Assembly: GCA_003260075.1 (NCBI GenBank)
Contig: QLIY01000787.1
Span: 1 to 64,000 of the forward strand
Direction: 5' to 3'
Source: Phallusia mammillata
Taxonomy: Eukaryota > Chordata > Ascidiacea > Phlebobranchia > Ascidiidae
Length of the DNA: 64,000 nucleotides
The first letter of the stretch is position 1. The number at the start of each line of letters is the position of its first letter. The notes beneath the pieces were generated by a model, which was not told the DNA's origin, made no database searches, and was given only the letters and a program-made list of their open reading frames with translations. Shown here one piece after another: positions 13,201 to 26,689 of the stretch. Both the position numbers and the translations under genes were made by a program.

Positions 13201-14293
13201 TTCGGTTCATTTGGCGTCAGTAATATGTTTCTGGCCTCATTAAAATTCTTTAGGTATGTCAATTTTGTGTTCAAATTCGCTCGAACATATTTTAATCTCG
13301 TTTATGCAAAAAAATATTTTACCGAACTAGGTGGAATGCTAGGTGGCCGGCTGATTAGATATAACAAGACTTTAATGGGCCGTAATTTGACTTATTGAAC
13401 TATATAAGCATGCACCAGTAATTTTTATTTACTGTTTTTTTATGCCCATAAAATACAGTTTGTTTACTTTTTTTACCTCGTTAAGCTTTGCTTGCACGCA
13501 CTCAATTTGATAATCGTGCAGCAACGTTGTTTATTAACTTACAGCATGCCCAGACAACTCAGCCTGCACCAACAATCCCGGCTCATTTGAGTGTACATGC
13601 GAAACGGGTTACACCTTGGAGGGAGATGCCTGCGTTGATGTCGATGAATGTTCGCAGGTCAACCACCGTTGCCCAGGCGTAGCTATTTGTACCAACAAGG
13701 AGGGAAGCTACGATTGCAGTTGTCCCGAAGGCTATCTATGGGATCAGGCACTGGGCGCGTGTATTGATATCGACGAGTGCAAAGCTACCACAAGCCCATG
13801 TAGCGATGGCCACATGTTCTGCATCAACAGTGAAGGAAGTCACCACTGCATTTGCCCAAGCGGCTATCAGCTCAACAACGACGTCTGTGAAGACGTGGAT
13901 GAATGTCTGGAGGGAGGGTCCGTCTGTGATCAACTGGGTGCAATCTGTGAGAACCAAGATGGAAGCTACAAATGCCTATGTTCTGAGGACAAGCAGATGA
14001 CTGCCTTTGGCTGCGCAACACCAGAAGAGCAATGTGCAGATGACATTGACTGTCCAGAGCATTCGACCTGCGTCCAAAGTGCTGGAAACTATTCCTGTGA
14101 ATGTAATGATGACTACTTTGGCTCTGGAGGCTTGTGCTTCCAAAAGCAGATTGCCTGTGCTGTGGGAATTGCACCCGAGTCCGCTCGTTGTGGCGTTGGT
14201 TGTCTTGTGTATTCTAAGGGAGGTCTAATGGTGTCCCTTGTTCTCTTCGTTATGAGCCTCCTTTCGCACATCATTGGTATAGACCTTGTGTAA
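7236..14293 (+). CDS. Fibrillin-like multi-EGF extracellular protein with hydrophobic C-tail, 12 exons
   Basis: Exons: 7236-7272, 7999-8193, 8592-8735, 9245-9391, 9751-9945, 10028-10188, 10412-10627, 10772-10910, 11302-11517, 12239-12445, 12857-12973, 13545-14293. The sum is 2523 nt (840 aa plus TAA) with consistent phases. A short hydrophobic leader ([12 protein letters not shown]) is followed by a non-EGF region (13-77). Then come about 15 calcium-binding EGF modules with D-[IVFN]-[DN]-E-C starts and C-x-C-x-x-G-[YF] ends, plus a final EGF ([10 protein letters not shown]). A cysteine-rich insert lies near residues 380-412 ([20 protein letters not shown]). The last 24 residues are hydrophobic ([20 protein letters not shown]), which suggests a GPI signal or a single anchor. 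Such proteins act at the cell surface or in matrix. Ascidian vitelline-coat proteins also use EGF arrays, but no ZP domain is seen here. The first exon is uncertain: ATG 7089 would add 49 residues. Confidence 0.88.
10203..10392 (+). repeat. CTGCCAC-type minisatellite in an EGF-gene intron
   Basis: More than 20 imperfect 7-9 bp units around CTGCCAC/GCTGCCAC fill the intron between exons 6 and 7. It contains the only ambiguous base (N) of the window at 10248, so its length is probably unreliable. The tract ends just before the acceptor at 10410-10411. Confidence 0.9.
11535..11737 (+). repeat. 97-bp direct duplication around poly-C run 11632-11641
   Basis: ACTTAAAACAGTTTGGAGG... occurs at 11535-11631 and again at 11642-11737 with one substitution, separated by exactly ten C. 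It lies in the EGF-gene intron between exons 9 and 10. It is best explained as overlapping contig ends that were not merged. Confidence 0.85.
12005..12063. repeat. Small palindromic element (CACAGTACGCCAGG stem)
   Basis: 14-bp perfect inverted repeats, CACAGTACGCCAGG (12005-12018) and its complement (12050-12063), enclose about 31 bp containing ACCGAATCAG. The left half resembles three copies near 40211, 40554 and 40837, so it is part of a dispersed repeat. The flank up to about 12140 (TAGACGCTTCATGGCTGATCC) is the complement of 40495-40515. Confidence 0.7.
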
Positions 14294-16038
14294 GTTGTAT
14301 GTTCGATGCCAAACATTTTTGGAAGTTCGACAGCATGTTAACATGACAGAAATTAATTTGAAATTCGTTGTGCGGGTTTTACAGTTTTTTACGTAATCGT
14401 GTACGATCTGTAACCGCAATTGAAAATCGTTTGAAGATGATTTGCTAATAAACGGAATACAATCCAAATTGGAGTGGCATAAAGGACATTTAGAATTTGC
14501 ATGTGCATCAAAACAAAAAGTTAAACCATTTGATGAACATAGTGTTGTAACACTTAAGTAGTACACAAATAATAATTGTTAACGGCCGGTCCTACCTACA
14601 TTTATCTCAAGTCAATTGAAAATTGAGCTCCAAACGAGGGTTAAAGCAAATACAAACTAAACTTTCAGTTAATAATAAAACTACCAAAACTTCCTATGCC
14701 TCTCTGTAATCAGAAACAAAAACAACTAAGCGTGTTGAATTTAATGAAGACCAGTGGTGAATTAAAAAAATGTCAACACGCCATAAACGAAAATACTGGA
14801 AGCAATTGAAGAAAAAACACGTACTCACTTCGCCACCTAACGGAAAAAACAAAAATTGTAGTTACCCGTTAAGAGTGCGTTGCTTTACCTATAGTGCGAA
14901 TTCTAAAGCAAGCATTGAATCAAAAGAAACAGGGCAAAGATGACAGTGGTAGCGCTATCGACAAATTGGACAATTCGACCAGTTAGATATGGCATTGCAC
15001 ACATGTTAGTTCAAAGCTTTGCTAAAACTTGGAAATATATGGTCGATTGACGATTATGAAAACGAGAGAAACGTGGGCGAGAAGTGAGAACATAAGAACA
15101 AATGAGCACACACATAGATATGTATATATGAGAAGAAACGTTCACAGTTGTCGAGAAGTACGGAAGTGTAACAATGTCAAATGTCAGACCATGACAGGCC
15201 TTAATAAGGAAAATGCGAAGAACAGGTTAGTCAACAAGATTGAGAAGTTATAAAATAGTTGTTTGTTTGTTGTTATTTTCTGCATTACATACTGTTGTCA
15301 GCATTACAGATAACAGCTATGATTTTCGCTCAGCTCGTGCGGAAATCTTGGCGAGGTAGAATGGTGTGCAATTATATAAGTTTATATGTAAGCAGACAGC
15401 GGTTATTACGATTGTCTTAATGCAGCAGTCAGCCATTTGACAATACAAACAAAATTAGTTGTATGAAGAAATGAATAGGGGTTTCCCTCATATAGCGGTA
15501 ACGTCATCAACAACTAGTGACGTCATCAGTAAATGACATCGACTTACATACACGTGCAGTACAATCATCTTTGGTTGAAGAACAACAAAACGGAAGGGTA
15601 AGAAAAACAAACATATAGGAACGCTTTTAAGTCGCCAAGTAATAGCACAATTTCGCTAAAAGTTCAGAAACGCTGTAAATTAAGATGATGCACCGAATCA
15701 CCTCTTCCGGGCGGAACTTGCCAGGTGTATAGAATAAGATGATGGTATGGGAAAGGTAACAATATAAATACATATAAGTTACAAAGGTGCCCCGGTAACA
15801 CCGGTGTGTGCTCCGCTATATACAGACGCGTTGTGTGCAGTAAAACAAAATTGAAACATAATCTCAGTTGTACACAAGGGAATGTTGTGCATCACAATAA
15901 CCATTTATGCAAGCACCATTTGAACATAATGAGCGCCAAAACTATACGCTTGGAAATTCCGTAAGTTCTGTGGTCCATTTCTCACTATTAGAACGAATCT
16001 TAATAATTGATTTACGAGCCTTTGTGGCTGTTTGTGGA
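14294..16038. other. Intergenic between EGF gene and Onecut (both 3' ends)
   Basis: AT-rich, between the stop codons of two convergent genes, and probably containing both 3' UTRs. An AATAAA lies at 14447-14452. A perfect CRE-like TGACGTCA lies at 15518-15525, with near matches on each side. No gene was recognised. Confidence 0.5.
14447..14452 (+). terminator. Poly(A) signal AATAAA of the EGF gene
   Basis: Canonical AATAAA 154 nt after the TAA of the EGF gene, in the same orientation, with no closer candidate. Confidence 0.55.
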
Positions 16039-18356
16039 TTATCGCGGTGAGGCATGCGGCTGCTGGAGGTCTGAGCAGAGAAGCTGCTGTTTTGCTTGAT
16101 ACGAGTGGATCAGACCTGATGATGCAAGGTGTGCTGAACCTAACATAGGATTTGCCTGTACCAAATTCTGTTGCTGTTGCTGGAGGTTGTGATGATGAAG
16201 ATGATGCGAGGAAGGGAAGGAGAGATGTGTTCCGGAGGACATTAGGTGATCTCCGGCGTTGGAGTAAGAGGAACGTGGATCATGTGCTCCAGGATGATCA
16301 AATCCTCCTGGCTGGCCATGCTGGTTGGATGGATGATCCGATCCGGGACTTAGGGACGAGTTTTCTTTGCACGATTCGTCGTCTTGCCATTTGTCCAGAC
16401 TTCTTCTGCGGGCGTTCATAAAGAAATTGCTGACGGTGGTTACTTCTAGGCCGAGTTGTTGAGCGATTTGAACCTAAAAACCAAACAATTTTACTTTAAT
16501 TTAAATTTAACCTATTATTTTGTGTAACCAACTAAATATGCATAAAATAAAAAAAAGGTTTCAAATAGTTCTTTATTCACTCTGTTAGATTTGAGTGCAG
16601 TTGCATTGAGTTGAGTATATTTCGCTTGGTGAAAGAAAACATAGTGACACAAAAGCACTAAAATAACCAACGAGCCGGAAATAGCTGCACAACGTTGTAG
16701 AGCGCAAAACAGTTAAGGGCATTGATTGGTGATTCATGACTGCAGCTAGACCGCAAGTTTATTTTAACTTTGAATCAACTTAATTGGTTTCATTGATCCA
16801 TTCCAGTTTCATTTAATCTTTCTTTTAGTCAACGCCGTACAAGCTATTTGTTTTAGAAAAAGTTACAAGTGGTTACCTGCATCTCCTTTGAGGGTCGCTT
16901 GCTGTCTTTGAAGATTGCGTGAAGCGTTCTGCGCTGAAGATCTGTGAATACCAAACGTGGCTTCTTTGGTGCTGGGTTTTGACTGTCGCATGGTTTGTCA
17001 TCCTCCTTTCGTTTGCAAGCTGCAGAAAAAAACGAAACGTTTAACGATCAATTTTAAATACAAAGCCAGGTATAAACAATAACAAAACACAATACAGACT
17101 GATGCATTCTGAAAAGTGTTTACTTCACAGCATATGCATGAGCAAAATGCGTGTAAACTTAATGGGTTAAAACCTTTTATATCGGGTTTAGAAATGTTAA
17201 TGCAAATCAAATGAATAAATATATTTATATTTTTTGCAACATGGCAAATAAACCATCACTAAACACAATTAACTTTGTATGATCTAAAACAAAGTAGTTT
17301 TGTTGATCTAAACAAAGTTGTTGTTTTCTAATGTTTTATATCAAGCTTACAAGTCCATTAGGGACATGACGCACAATAGAAAACATTGCTTAACAAGACG
17401 TTGGACGTCTTTTAAAAAAACCGCACGTCGGTGCATAAACAAAAACTTCGCAAGTGCACGCGAGTTGAACGGCAAGAGATTGTAGCATCCAGCCTAAAAG
17501 CTCTTTCGCGTAAATTGAATTAGTGCAAAACGACGGACGGCAAACGAACAAAAAGGACAAATTTAGAACCGGCTGGGTAAAGAATTAAATGACCGAAGCA
17601 TAACTGTGGGGGATATGTGTACGATGGTTTGTAAAATGCCTAAATGCAATAATTCATGTTTTTAATTTAAATGAAGTAGTTGGTGTAAAATACATATATC
17701 TGTGTTTAAATATGTAAATAGTAGTTCTGAAACACGCTAAAATGCTTAATGACACCCCCCCCCCTCATGTTTTTAATTTAAATGAAGTAGTTGGTGTAAA
17801 ATACATATATCTCTGTTGATATATTTAAATAGTAGTTCTAAAACACGCTAAAATGCTTAATGACGTACCTAAACGGTGCATTTTTAATCGTAACTTCAAA
17901 AACACCTGAATTGGCGATCGTTAAGTACGCAGCATAACAGAGAGCAAAAAATCGTCAATCAATTTAACACGCAACCGTTGCGGCCTGGGCGGAAAGACCG
18001 AGACTGTGATAATAGCCATACCAAGCCAAGCAAAGAGCGTGAAACTATGGATGGGTATAGGTATATATTTTTTGGCCCCCATTTTCATCTAGCAGTGATC
18101 TGATTACCAAGGTCGCCGCAAAGAATCGATGGCGTCCCCGACCATGCCAAATTTCCTTTATAATCCGGCCTCGAATTTACCTCCCCGCTATTAGATCACT
18201 GCCGACATTATCAATTCCTTAGCGAGACGACCATGTTTTAGCAAATTTTTCCGTTGGCTATTTTCAATAATATTTTTGTTCGCGGCCGACAGGCGGGCTC
18301 ACTCGCGCGCCTTGACTGCGCTTGCGTTATTGCACTGACTCGGGATGGAGGCATGG

Positions 18357-18433
<77 letters not shown>

Positions 18434-20617
18434 CCTTGCATGAACCGTCGTCCCGCCCTTCGTCCTAATCGAATCACGGGCGACCGCTTGCGGTTTTGAG
18501 ATGTTATACATCGCGAAAATTGAATAAAGGTGCCGAAAAATCAGTAGAAAACGCGTCGAGAAAGCCACTTTGGCCTTTAGCGGACTATGTCTGACGTGAG
18601 CGGACAGGTGGGGCATGCAGGTCGCGATAAATATAGTTAAGCGTAGTTTACGCTGCCGATTGAGCAACCGATAAATCGTCGCACGATAAAAACGACGAAT
18701 TTTGGTGCATGGGATTTTCGGTCCCGCGCTTGGCCAAGTTCAAAGTTCCACTTTAATGCGGTGCTATGTCGCTCTTCGCGCTTGTAAGGCGCTGGAATCC
18801 AATTACGCGCGGCCTATAAGCGCACGCAGCAGTGATTGAAAAGCTATTTTTCGCGCTCAATTCCGGCGGTCTCTCAACGCCGCGACCTGAGTCGAAACGC
18901 CAACATCTTGTAAATTTGATTTGCGCGGGCATTAGCGCACTCAGCCATCAACGCCACCGCTCGTCAACCGGCTATAGAAAAGCGGCTAGCTGCACAAATT
19001 TTAACCCAACCGCGTGTGTTCATCCAGTTAGCAATTACCGAAAATCCCGAAGGCGCATGGCCTGCAAATCATTTTACCCACATGCGATATTGCCACCATG
19101 AGAAAAGCGCGAGCGCCCATCCACGCTGTCCCCTTGTGAAGAAGAGGAATGGCACAACGACGCGCAAAGCCTCGACCGTCGGGACTTAACCGAAAATAGG
19201 AGAGTAAGAAATGCGGTGAAAGCCCGCTCTCGGCATGTGCCTCGCGTCGCTCGGGACCTCGGGCCTTGTTAGTGGTCTGTACCCGAGCAGCAGACGGGAA
19301 TGAACGAAAATACGGCTACGAAAAATCATCGGAAAAGGCGTGGCGCAATCCTGCAAGACGTGCCGCAAGCAGACCCGGTAGCAGATTCACCTTTGCCTGA
19401 ACAAAGCTTCTGCATTCTAAGCCGCAGTCTGCGGTGATACGTTTATGCGTTGCTGTTTTATGGGTATAGCGTCACCCTGTGGAAATCACTAAAAGGCAAA
19501 TGATCCAGACAAACTATGTAAATAACAAATATGTTCACTAAACGGAGACCTGATCTTTGCTAAACTTGTGTCATAATCAAATAAATAAAAATTGCTGAGC
19601 CTTTTTGCTGATAATCGCTCGGGCTTTAAGAATCGTGTCTAAAATATAGTACTTGCGTGATTTTATATCCAAACTGAAAAGAAAGGTTGATTGTGTTTTT
19701 GCTTTTTGTACAAGGTATATTGCGAAGAAGGACGTGCACTTCTATTTGCTAATGCAGTACGGGCCCTGCATTACTAATGATGTCATGAGGAATTGTAATT
19801 CGTTTTTGAACATTTCAAAGCGCTTTTAGATTTTGATCAATAGATCTTGACCGCGTATCAACTCGCGGCGTGTGACCCTTACAATCAACCGCTTTTGTTT
19901 GGTTGTCTTTCGCAGACAGATGGGGATGACATGTGCGCTCCAATGGTAATTATGCGACCTATATTTCGCTGTGTATCTTTGATAAACATTGGCGGTTTTG
20001 AAAACAGTAATCGTATTTAAAAATATTATGGTGTATGAACCTCGTATGCTGTACGAACATTTTGCAATTTTATGGGTGTCATTTTGCTATTATAGGGAAG
20101 CATCACATTGTATTTACTTTTTGATTATTGAAAGATATGTAAACATTTTGTCGAATATAAAACACCAGCCCTGTCACCTAGGCGGAACACTTGTACCTAT
20201 TAAAGTAATTAAGTTGATGATTTGTTTCTTTCGAAATAAAGCCGATATTAAATAGTTTTTATCACATAAGCACTTTTACCCCTTTTCGTTGTTATACACT
20301 TCAATCGTATCTGCAAATTAGATGTTTTGAAATAAAATTGCTCATCATTTCCATGATTTATCAGTCTTACTATAGTTTATTAAATATTCTTTACGCCATT
20401 TTATGACATATCTGTAGCAAGTCAAAGATTAAAAAGGTGGGCATTTTCATTTCTCAAATGTCTTCATTACAGAACCTGTGACAAGCCGCAATCTGTCCTC
20501 TGATGTTTTACTACAGAACAATCGGGCATAAAGGGATGGTACCAATCAAGAGCCGCGACCACCGCGCTCTTTGTTTCGGCTTTAATTCCGCGCTCTTTGC
20601 GAATGAAGGGGCTCCTC

Positions 20618-20716
<99 letters not shown>

Positions 20717-23700
20717 AGCCTCTCGCATCTGCCGCTCGCTTACGTGTGTGTGCCCGTCCGCGAACGCATGTGCGATTGCGTGTGCACTTACGCTATTCTG
20801 TCAGTGGCAGTTGATGGCATGATGTTGGATTGCACTAGAACTGTCGCGATTCGGTTTTCAAGCAATCAAATCCGTTTATGCACCAATACGCATGGTTGGG
20901 CGCATTGGTGTTTGATTTATATCATACACACTTACACAGCGCCGAGAGTGGACAAAACCGTTAGGGGGTCAAGGTCAAGTTAAAACTTTACACAAGTGGG
21001 GGTTTATGTTACAAAAAGTAGCAATAATTGCTTTCGTATTCAAATTATTTTACCCTATCAAAACCTACTAGTGCCTAAGTTCTTTATTGTAAACTATGAG
21101 CAAAAACAGCAAGTATAGTCTATTGCGGACTTTGGACTCTTGATCATGACGAAATATATTCCTGTGTTTGAAAACGCGTTTAAGTTAAGGTTTCTGCGAC
21201 TTTTACCGTATTTTGCTTAAACTGTACTTCAAATTATACATCAAAATTGTTTTTGTATTTGGAAGGCAGTTACTTTCAAGTACAACTTTCACACAATTAC
21301 ATTCGTTCGAATTTAGGGGGTCCTAAATATTTTTAAGGCAAGGTTTCTAAATTTGTAAAACACTACATAATCAATCAATGGTGTTGATATTCGCCCTTAT
21401 TGCAATGGCAAACAAGCCATTGTAGGTGCTTGAGATTTGTGGTTAGCTAATGTAGAATCGTAAAACGGTATGGTGCTATAAAGAAATTATCCCAACCATA
21501 CGAACCTATGAGCAAAAAAAGACCCCAACGTTTTTTTTGTAAATTGTGAGAAGTATACGATTTCGTTCAAATTGACATCGTTATTCGGAACTGAGTTTGA
21601 CTTCACACTTTAATTGTACTTTAAAATCTGCAGATGTGAGACATCATATAACGTGTCAAGGCTACCTCAAAAACAAAATGGCGTCCTTCTTTTTTAGATG
21701 CAACTGCTCAGTAAAGTCTTGTTGCAAAACTATATCAAAACTTATTAAACAGGCGTTTTCTATACTTATTAATATAGTGTTGCGAAATAAGAAATATTTA
21801 CGCGTTACTTGATCAATCTTGAAAACTTGTACAGCCTATGATTTGCGAAATTGGACTTCGCATGTGCCAACTTTTATCAAAGAGTTTGTATATATCGATT
21901 CAAAACATGGAGTTTCGCCCAAAAACTAAATGCAACTGTTCAAAAACAATTAAAGTAGTTTACAATTCGGACAAGAACGAATCCTTGTTTTTTGCGATCG
22001 ATAACAATCAGCATCTACGATGCAGTATAAGCCGGCTTTGTAATTAACGTTGCTTAGTAAAGGCTGTTTTTTATGGGCAAGATTCAGTGGTAAAGCTCAG
22101 GGTAGTCTAAAACAAAGTCATACTTTGAATATAAGTACACGCATGCATATATATTAACCACATTTTGTCTAAAACTTGTTTTGGGCAGTTTTACCATTTT
22201 TTTCGTTTGAAGAGGTTAGTGTCACATGTTTGAATAAATCAGTGACAGTGGCTTGTAATTAAACAGATTTACCAGCACAAAAAAATTATCCAGCATTATA
22301 GTAGTTTATTGTATGGACCATATTTGTTGTTAGAAGATTATGTCATAGTTGAATATGACAAACGTTGATATTAAAGGACCCCAAAAGCGTCACGTGACAT
22401 CACAGTACCCCCAACACCGGTGACTCGTTTTGAAACAGGAGACAATCGGTACACGCTCTGTGCAAACACTCAACGTCGGCCATCTAAGCGCAATTAAGGG
22501 GCACTTGTCGCAATGTTCCAACGCGGAAAAGTTAAAATTACCATCGGACGAAAATGCGAAGGGAACCAATTGAAACTTTAGCGAACAACACAGTTGCGAA
22601 TTATTAAACGATTTTAATATTCTGCTGGAGCTGCGTTGTAGGCTGCTTACCCATACATATTTATCTTTTTGCACAAAAACAGAATGCTTTATTGTCATAA
22701 GCTATTGTGATAATCTTTTTGAAGCTTCTTTCTTTCGTTTTTGGGTATTTTTTAACTTAAAATCAAAATTTACGTTAGACAAATGTAAACCAAAACAAAT
22801 ACTGCTTGTGTTTGAACGGCCTACACTTTGATTTGTTAAAGTGGTCAAAAAAGATACACCCCCAAAACGTTGTCCATGTCGTTATTCTGGACGAAATCAA
22901 CCACAAAACCATGGAACTTCCAAAACATATTTTCAGCTGTGAGTTTTTGTCTGAGTACTTTGAAGCTATTTGTTGTGAGTTAAGACTACATTATTAGAAA
23001 TTAAGTAAGGAAGCGTATGTGCTTTCTTTGCCGCAAATGCATAAAACCGAAACTTTTCTAAACATATTGAACAGTTTACCAAAAGCTGTGTGACTTAAAT
23101 TTGAATGTAAAATAAACGCCAAAGCCCGCAAAGCAAAAATAAAAAAACCGTTTGTTTTTCACACTGGTATTTACGTATGTTTTATATCAGCGACCAAAAT
23201 AATTAACGTTAAAGTAACAGCCGCTAAACTATCATGCCAAATATTTCCACGTCCGTAAGCGCTTATAGGGCTGTAGTTTGTTACCAGAAAATATAAAGTT
23301 AAATATGACTGGCTGAGGTACTTTATGTTTCGAGGCAGTCAGCCACATATGTTGTCAAGCGAGCAGGCCATTTTCAATATTCTCAGCGACTCTTGCTCCG
23401 AGCTACGACGGCCAAAGCAAGACGTTATACCCGCGCCTTCAGTTCACTCCTGTGCAATGAGTATGCAGTTTTGGGTATCGATTTTTTCGGACGTTCTCGC
23501 GCCCTTGGGAACCACTAGCATGCAGTTTGCGAATGCCACGAAATTGCGTTGGTCATTCGTTCGGGCTCGGAGGGCCAAGAAGCCATTTCGTACGGTGGCC
23601 ATTACGGTAAATGTATCTCTCACGAAACGCCTGTAAAGTTCACTTGAAAGAGTCATCCAGCCAACTGGGTGTAACTAAGCAATTTACCGAAACCCATTAA

Positions 23701-26622
23701 GTACAAAAAACAAGAAATTTGCATTTTGTGTTGAATATACAAAGCTTAAAAACATTAAAAAGTCAAACATTTTAGTCATCAAATTTGCCTTAACGGTGAA
23801 TAATATTGCAACGTACAGTATTTGCTCTTAGAAAAAATAGGCAGTCGATTTAATTCAAATCTTTATTACTGCGTCATCACATTTGACCTAGTGAGGTTTG
23901 TGTCGCTTACATGAAACGGTATGAATGTATCGATTATTACTCTGACCCTGACCCCAGACACGACCTCAAATGATTGCGAATTTCCCGCGGCTGAGGAATG
24001 GAAGCTGTTATTCGGAAAACGACGTACTTTAAACAAACGTAGCGCACAATACCAGAATATATGCGAATACATGATAAAACACAACCTTTTGAACAGATTT
24101 TTTCCAAGTGTAATCCGATTTTGGGGTATGTTTGGAAATCCTCTATTTCCGCATTTTGCTATTAGCACACGGCTGCAGATTTGTAAGCGCATTTGTTGTT
24201 AGGTAAGTTAATTTAAGAGGTTGACGCCGATTTCGTTGGGGATGGCGGCACTGCACAGGGACTTTGTGACCCCACGCACTCATTGTTGAAATTTGGTTGA
24301 CGCTAAAAATTCGATTGAAAACGATTTTTTGCGCGGGGTGAAACTCGCTTAGCGAAAGCCGCGAAAAATGTACACAAACTCACAATGTTGAAAAAACAAA
24401 TAGTTTGCAAAGACCTGTTTTTTTTCAGAGGTTTTGTTTGTTTAAAACGCAGACCTGTGGATTCAATAGTTTGAAATTCTGTTTGGTTTTCTTTTGACAT
24501 TGTATGCCTGTCTGACCTTTCACCAAAAAAGGATTGAACTTGTAAAGCCATCAGTAGCTTGCATTTAACCACAAAGAGTTCGATCTTATGATTCAAACTT
24601 GGTGACTCACGACGTTAAAGCATAAACTAATGCATAAAACTTATAAAAGTGGCTTTCCTTTTACTTTAATTTTATACTTTGAAAGTTTAAATACTTTTCC
24701 GACCCTGTATAACAAAGACATCATATGACAGTGAGATACAACGTAGCTTGCGGATGCTCGTGTATGTAGTAATTAAGTTACCTATGTTTCTACACGAATA
24801 ACAGGTTTTAATCACAGAAACAGGCTGCCGTTATTTATTTCGACTCTAGTGAGATGACGTCAGACTCTGGATTGCAGGAGCATAATGGTAGGGTGCTGTT
24901 ACGTCAACGGGCGGCTCGTGTCCAAAAAAATCGATAGGGTACATAGGCCAGGTGCCAGATAGAGACGGAGTAAGATGCAAAAGCCTTGGCCATTCCTTCT
25001 GCTTATTGTACCACTAGAAAGTAGCCCCAACCTAATCTGATGTACGCTCTTTTGTCTGTGGAAAACCGACATGCTTAACCCATTGCATCCTGTTTTTCCT
25101 AAAATTCCCCTTATGCAAACATAAAGCGCTGTATAGTAAGAGTGGAGTCTTAGTAAATAAGAAAAGGCTTTTGTCAATGTTACCACAATGACGTGATGCT
25201 GTTATCGTTTCTGGTCAAAACAAGGTCAGGACACACTCAGAACAATTTTTTAATTTTTTTAATAGGATTTGACGAAGTGTTTTTAATAATGTGTACAAGT
25301 ATTTACTTTCTAAAGCAAGTTTTTCAACCTCGGGTCCGTGGACTCGAATTCGGTGAACGGTTAACGTGAGTTCGTGACAATATTTTTTCACCAATTATTT
25401 GTTTTTTTACTACATCAAGGCAATAGTAATACTGGGACAAAAATGGTCCTGTCCCTAATAAGGTTCGGAAAAACATTGTGATGTTGCTTAAATTTCTAAT
25501 AACTGGCAACAAAGACCTATAGGGATAAGGACTGTCTTCAGTCCAAGGGGTTTTCCATGATGCATTAGGTTCTAAAACGCGGCGAGCTGCCCCCCCCCCC
25601 CGTGCCAGGCGGGGATTAGAAGCGGGCACTTCATTATGAGGCGCGCGCCAATACCCAGGAGACCCGTGGACCGCAACGGCGGCATGGTCAGGCTATTTCC
25701 CTCAGCATGTCATTAGTAATGAACATACGCGCTGGGCGACTGGCCGAGCTGGATATAATCAGTGCGCTGGACCATTGTGGTCTGCTCTGCTGTCCGTGCC
25801 CCGATTCCCCATCTGCCGTAATTAGACTGCGCGCCAGTAATGACTTGTCGGATGGACGAACACAGGTCGCGACCTGCTGGCGTATTTTACCAAAGCAAAT
25901 GCGTATTCAAAATGGCAGACCGATTTTACATCTAAAAATTTCGCTTCATTCTCACAATGGCAAGATTGCCATTTCTTGCACATTTATGTCAAATACAATC
26001 AAACGATTGATGTTTGTTGGAAACGCATTTCAAGAGGCTCTTTTTTATTAGATATATAAAAGAGTCTGGTCAAAATGGCGTTATTAAGCTGACTAATAAT
26101 ACTATTAAAGACAAGAAATGACAAAAAACGTCATGGTTTAACGCTAGACTCTTTGATACCTAAGCTTTTTTTCATTTAGGCTTATACAGTAATACTCAAG
26201 TTTAGTCTTTGTAACCGACAGGTACATTTTAGGCAACCGATACGGGCCGCCAAAAGGGCGCGAAAAATCGCTCACAACATGCGATTAAAGTTTCACCTAA
26301 AATCAATCGAGTCGGAAACTGTCCCCAAATATCCGAGGCTTTTCTCCTAGTTCCCGCCACAACACAAAAATGATCGTTAAATTCAATCGATTGTCGACCG
26401 TCGAGCACATCTTAATATCGACTGTTTGTGTTTTGCAAAGTGTTGGGTTAAGGACCCGGCTTTCGCTGGCTGCAGGTCGATTTCAATGGGACCGTGTGAA
26501 CGGTTCTCACATCGCTATTAACCTCAGATATCACTCAATTGATATTTAGGCGATTATGTAACTAAACGATTTTGTGTGGGTTTGATTGACCTCGTTGGTC
26601 GCCGACTATTTCGATTTGCCAC

Positions 26623-26689
<67 letters not shown>

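Noticed and set aside
18238..18667. Poly-Gly/poly-Pro proteins across 18358-18432 (and likewise at 20620, 26624, 29934, 34245, 43062, 56707)
   Set aside because: They read through poly-C runs in all three frames and have no splice or domain support. The runs look like filled gaps.
23325..23656. Overlapping ~100- and 70-codon frames on both strands in the Onecut intron
   Set aside because: A CpG-richer stretch lacks stops by composition. There is no domain, no conserved pattern and no convincing splice sites.
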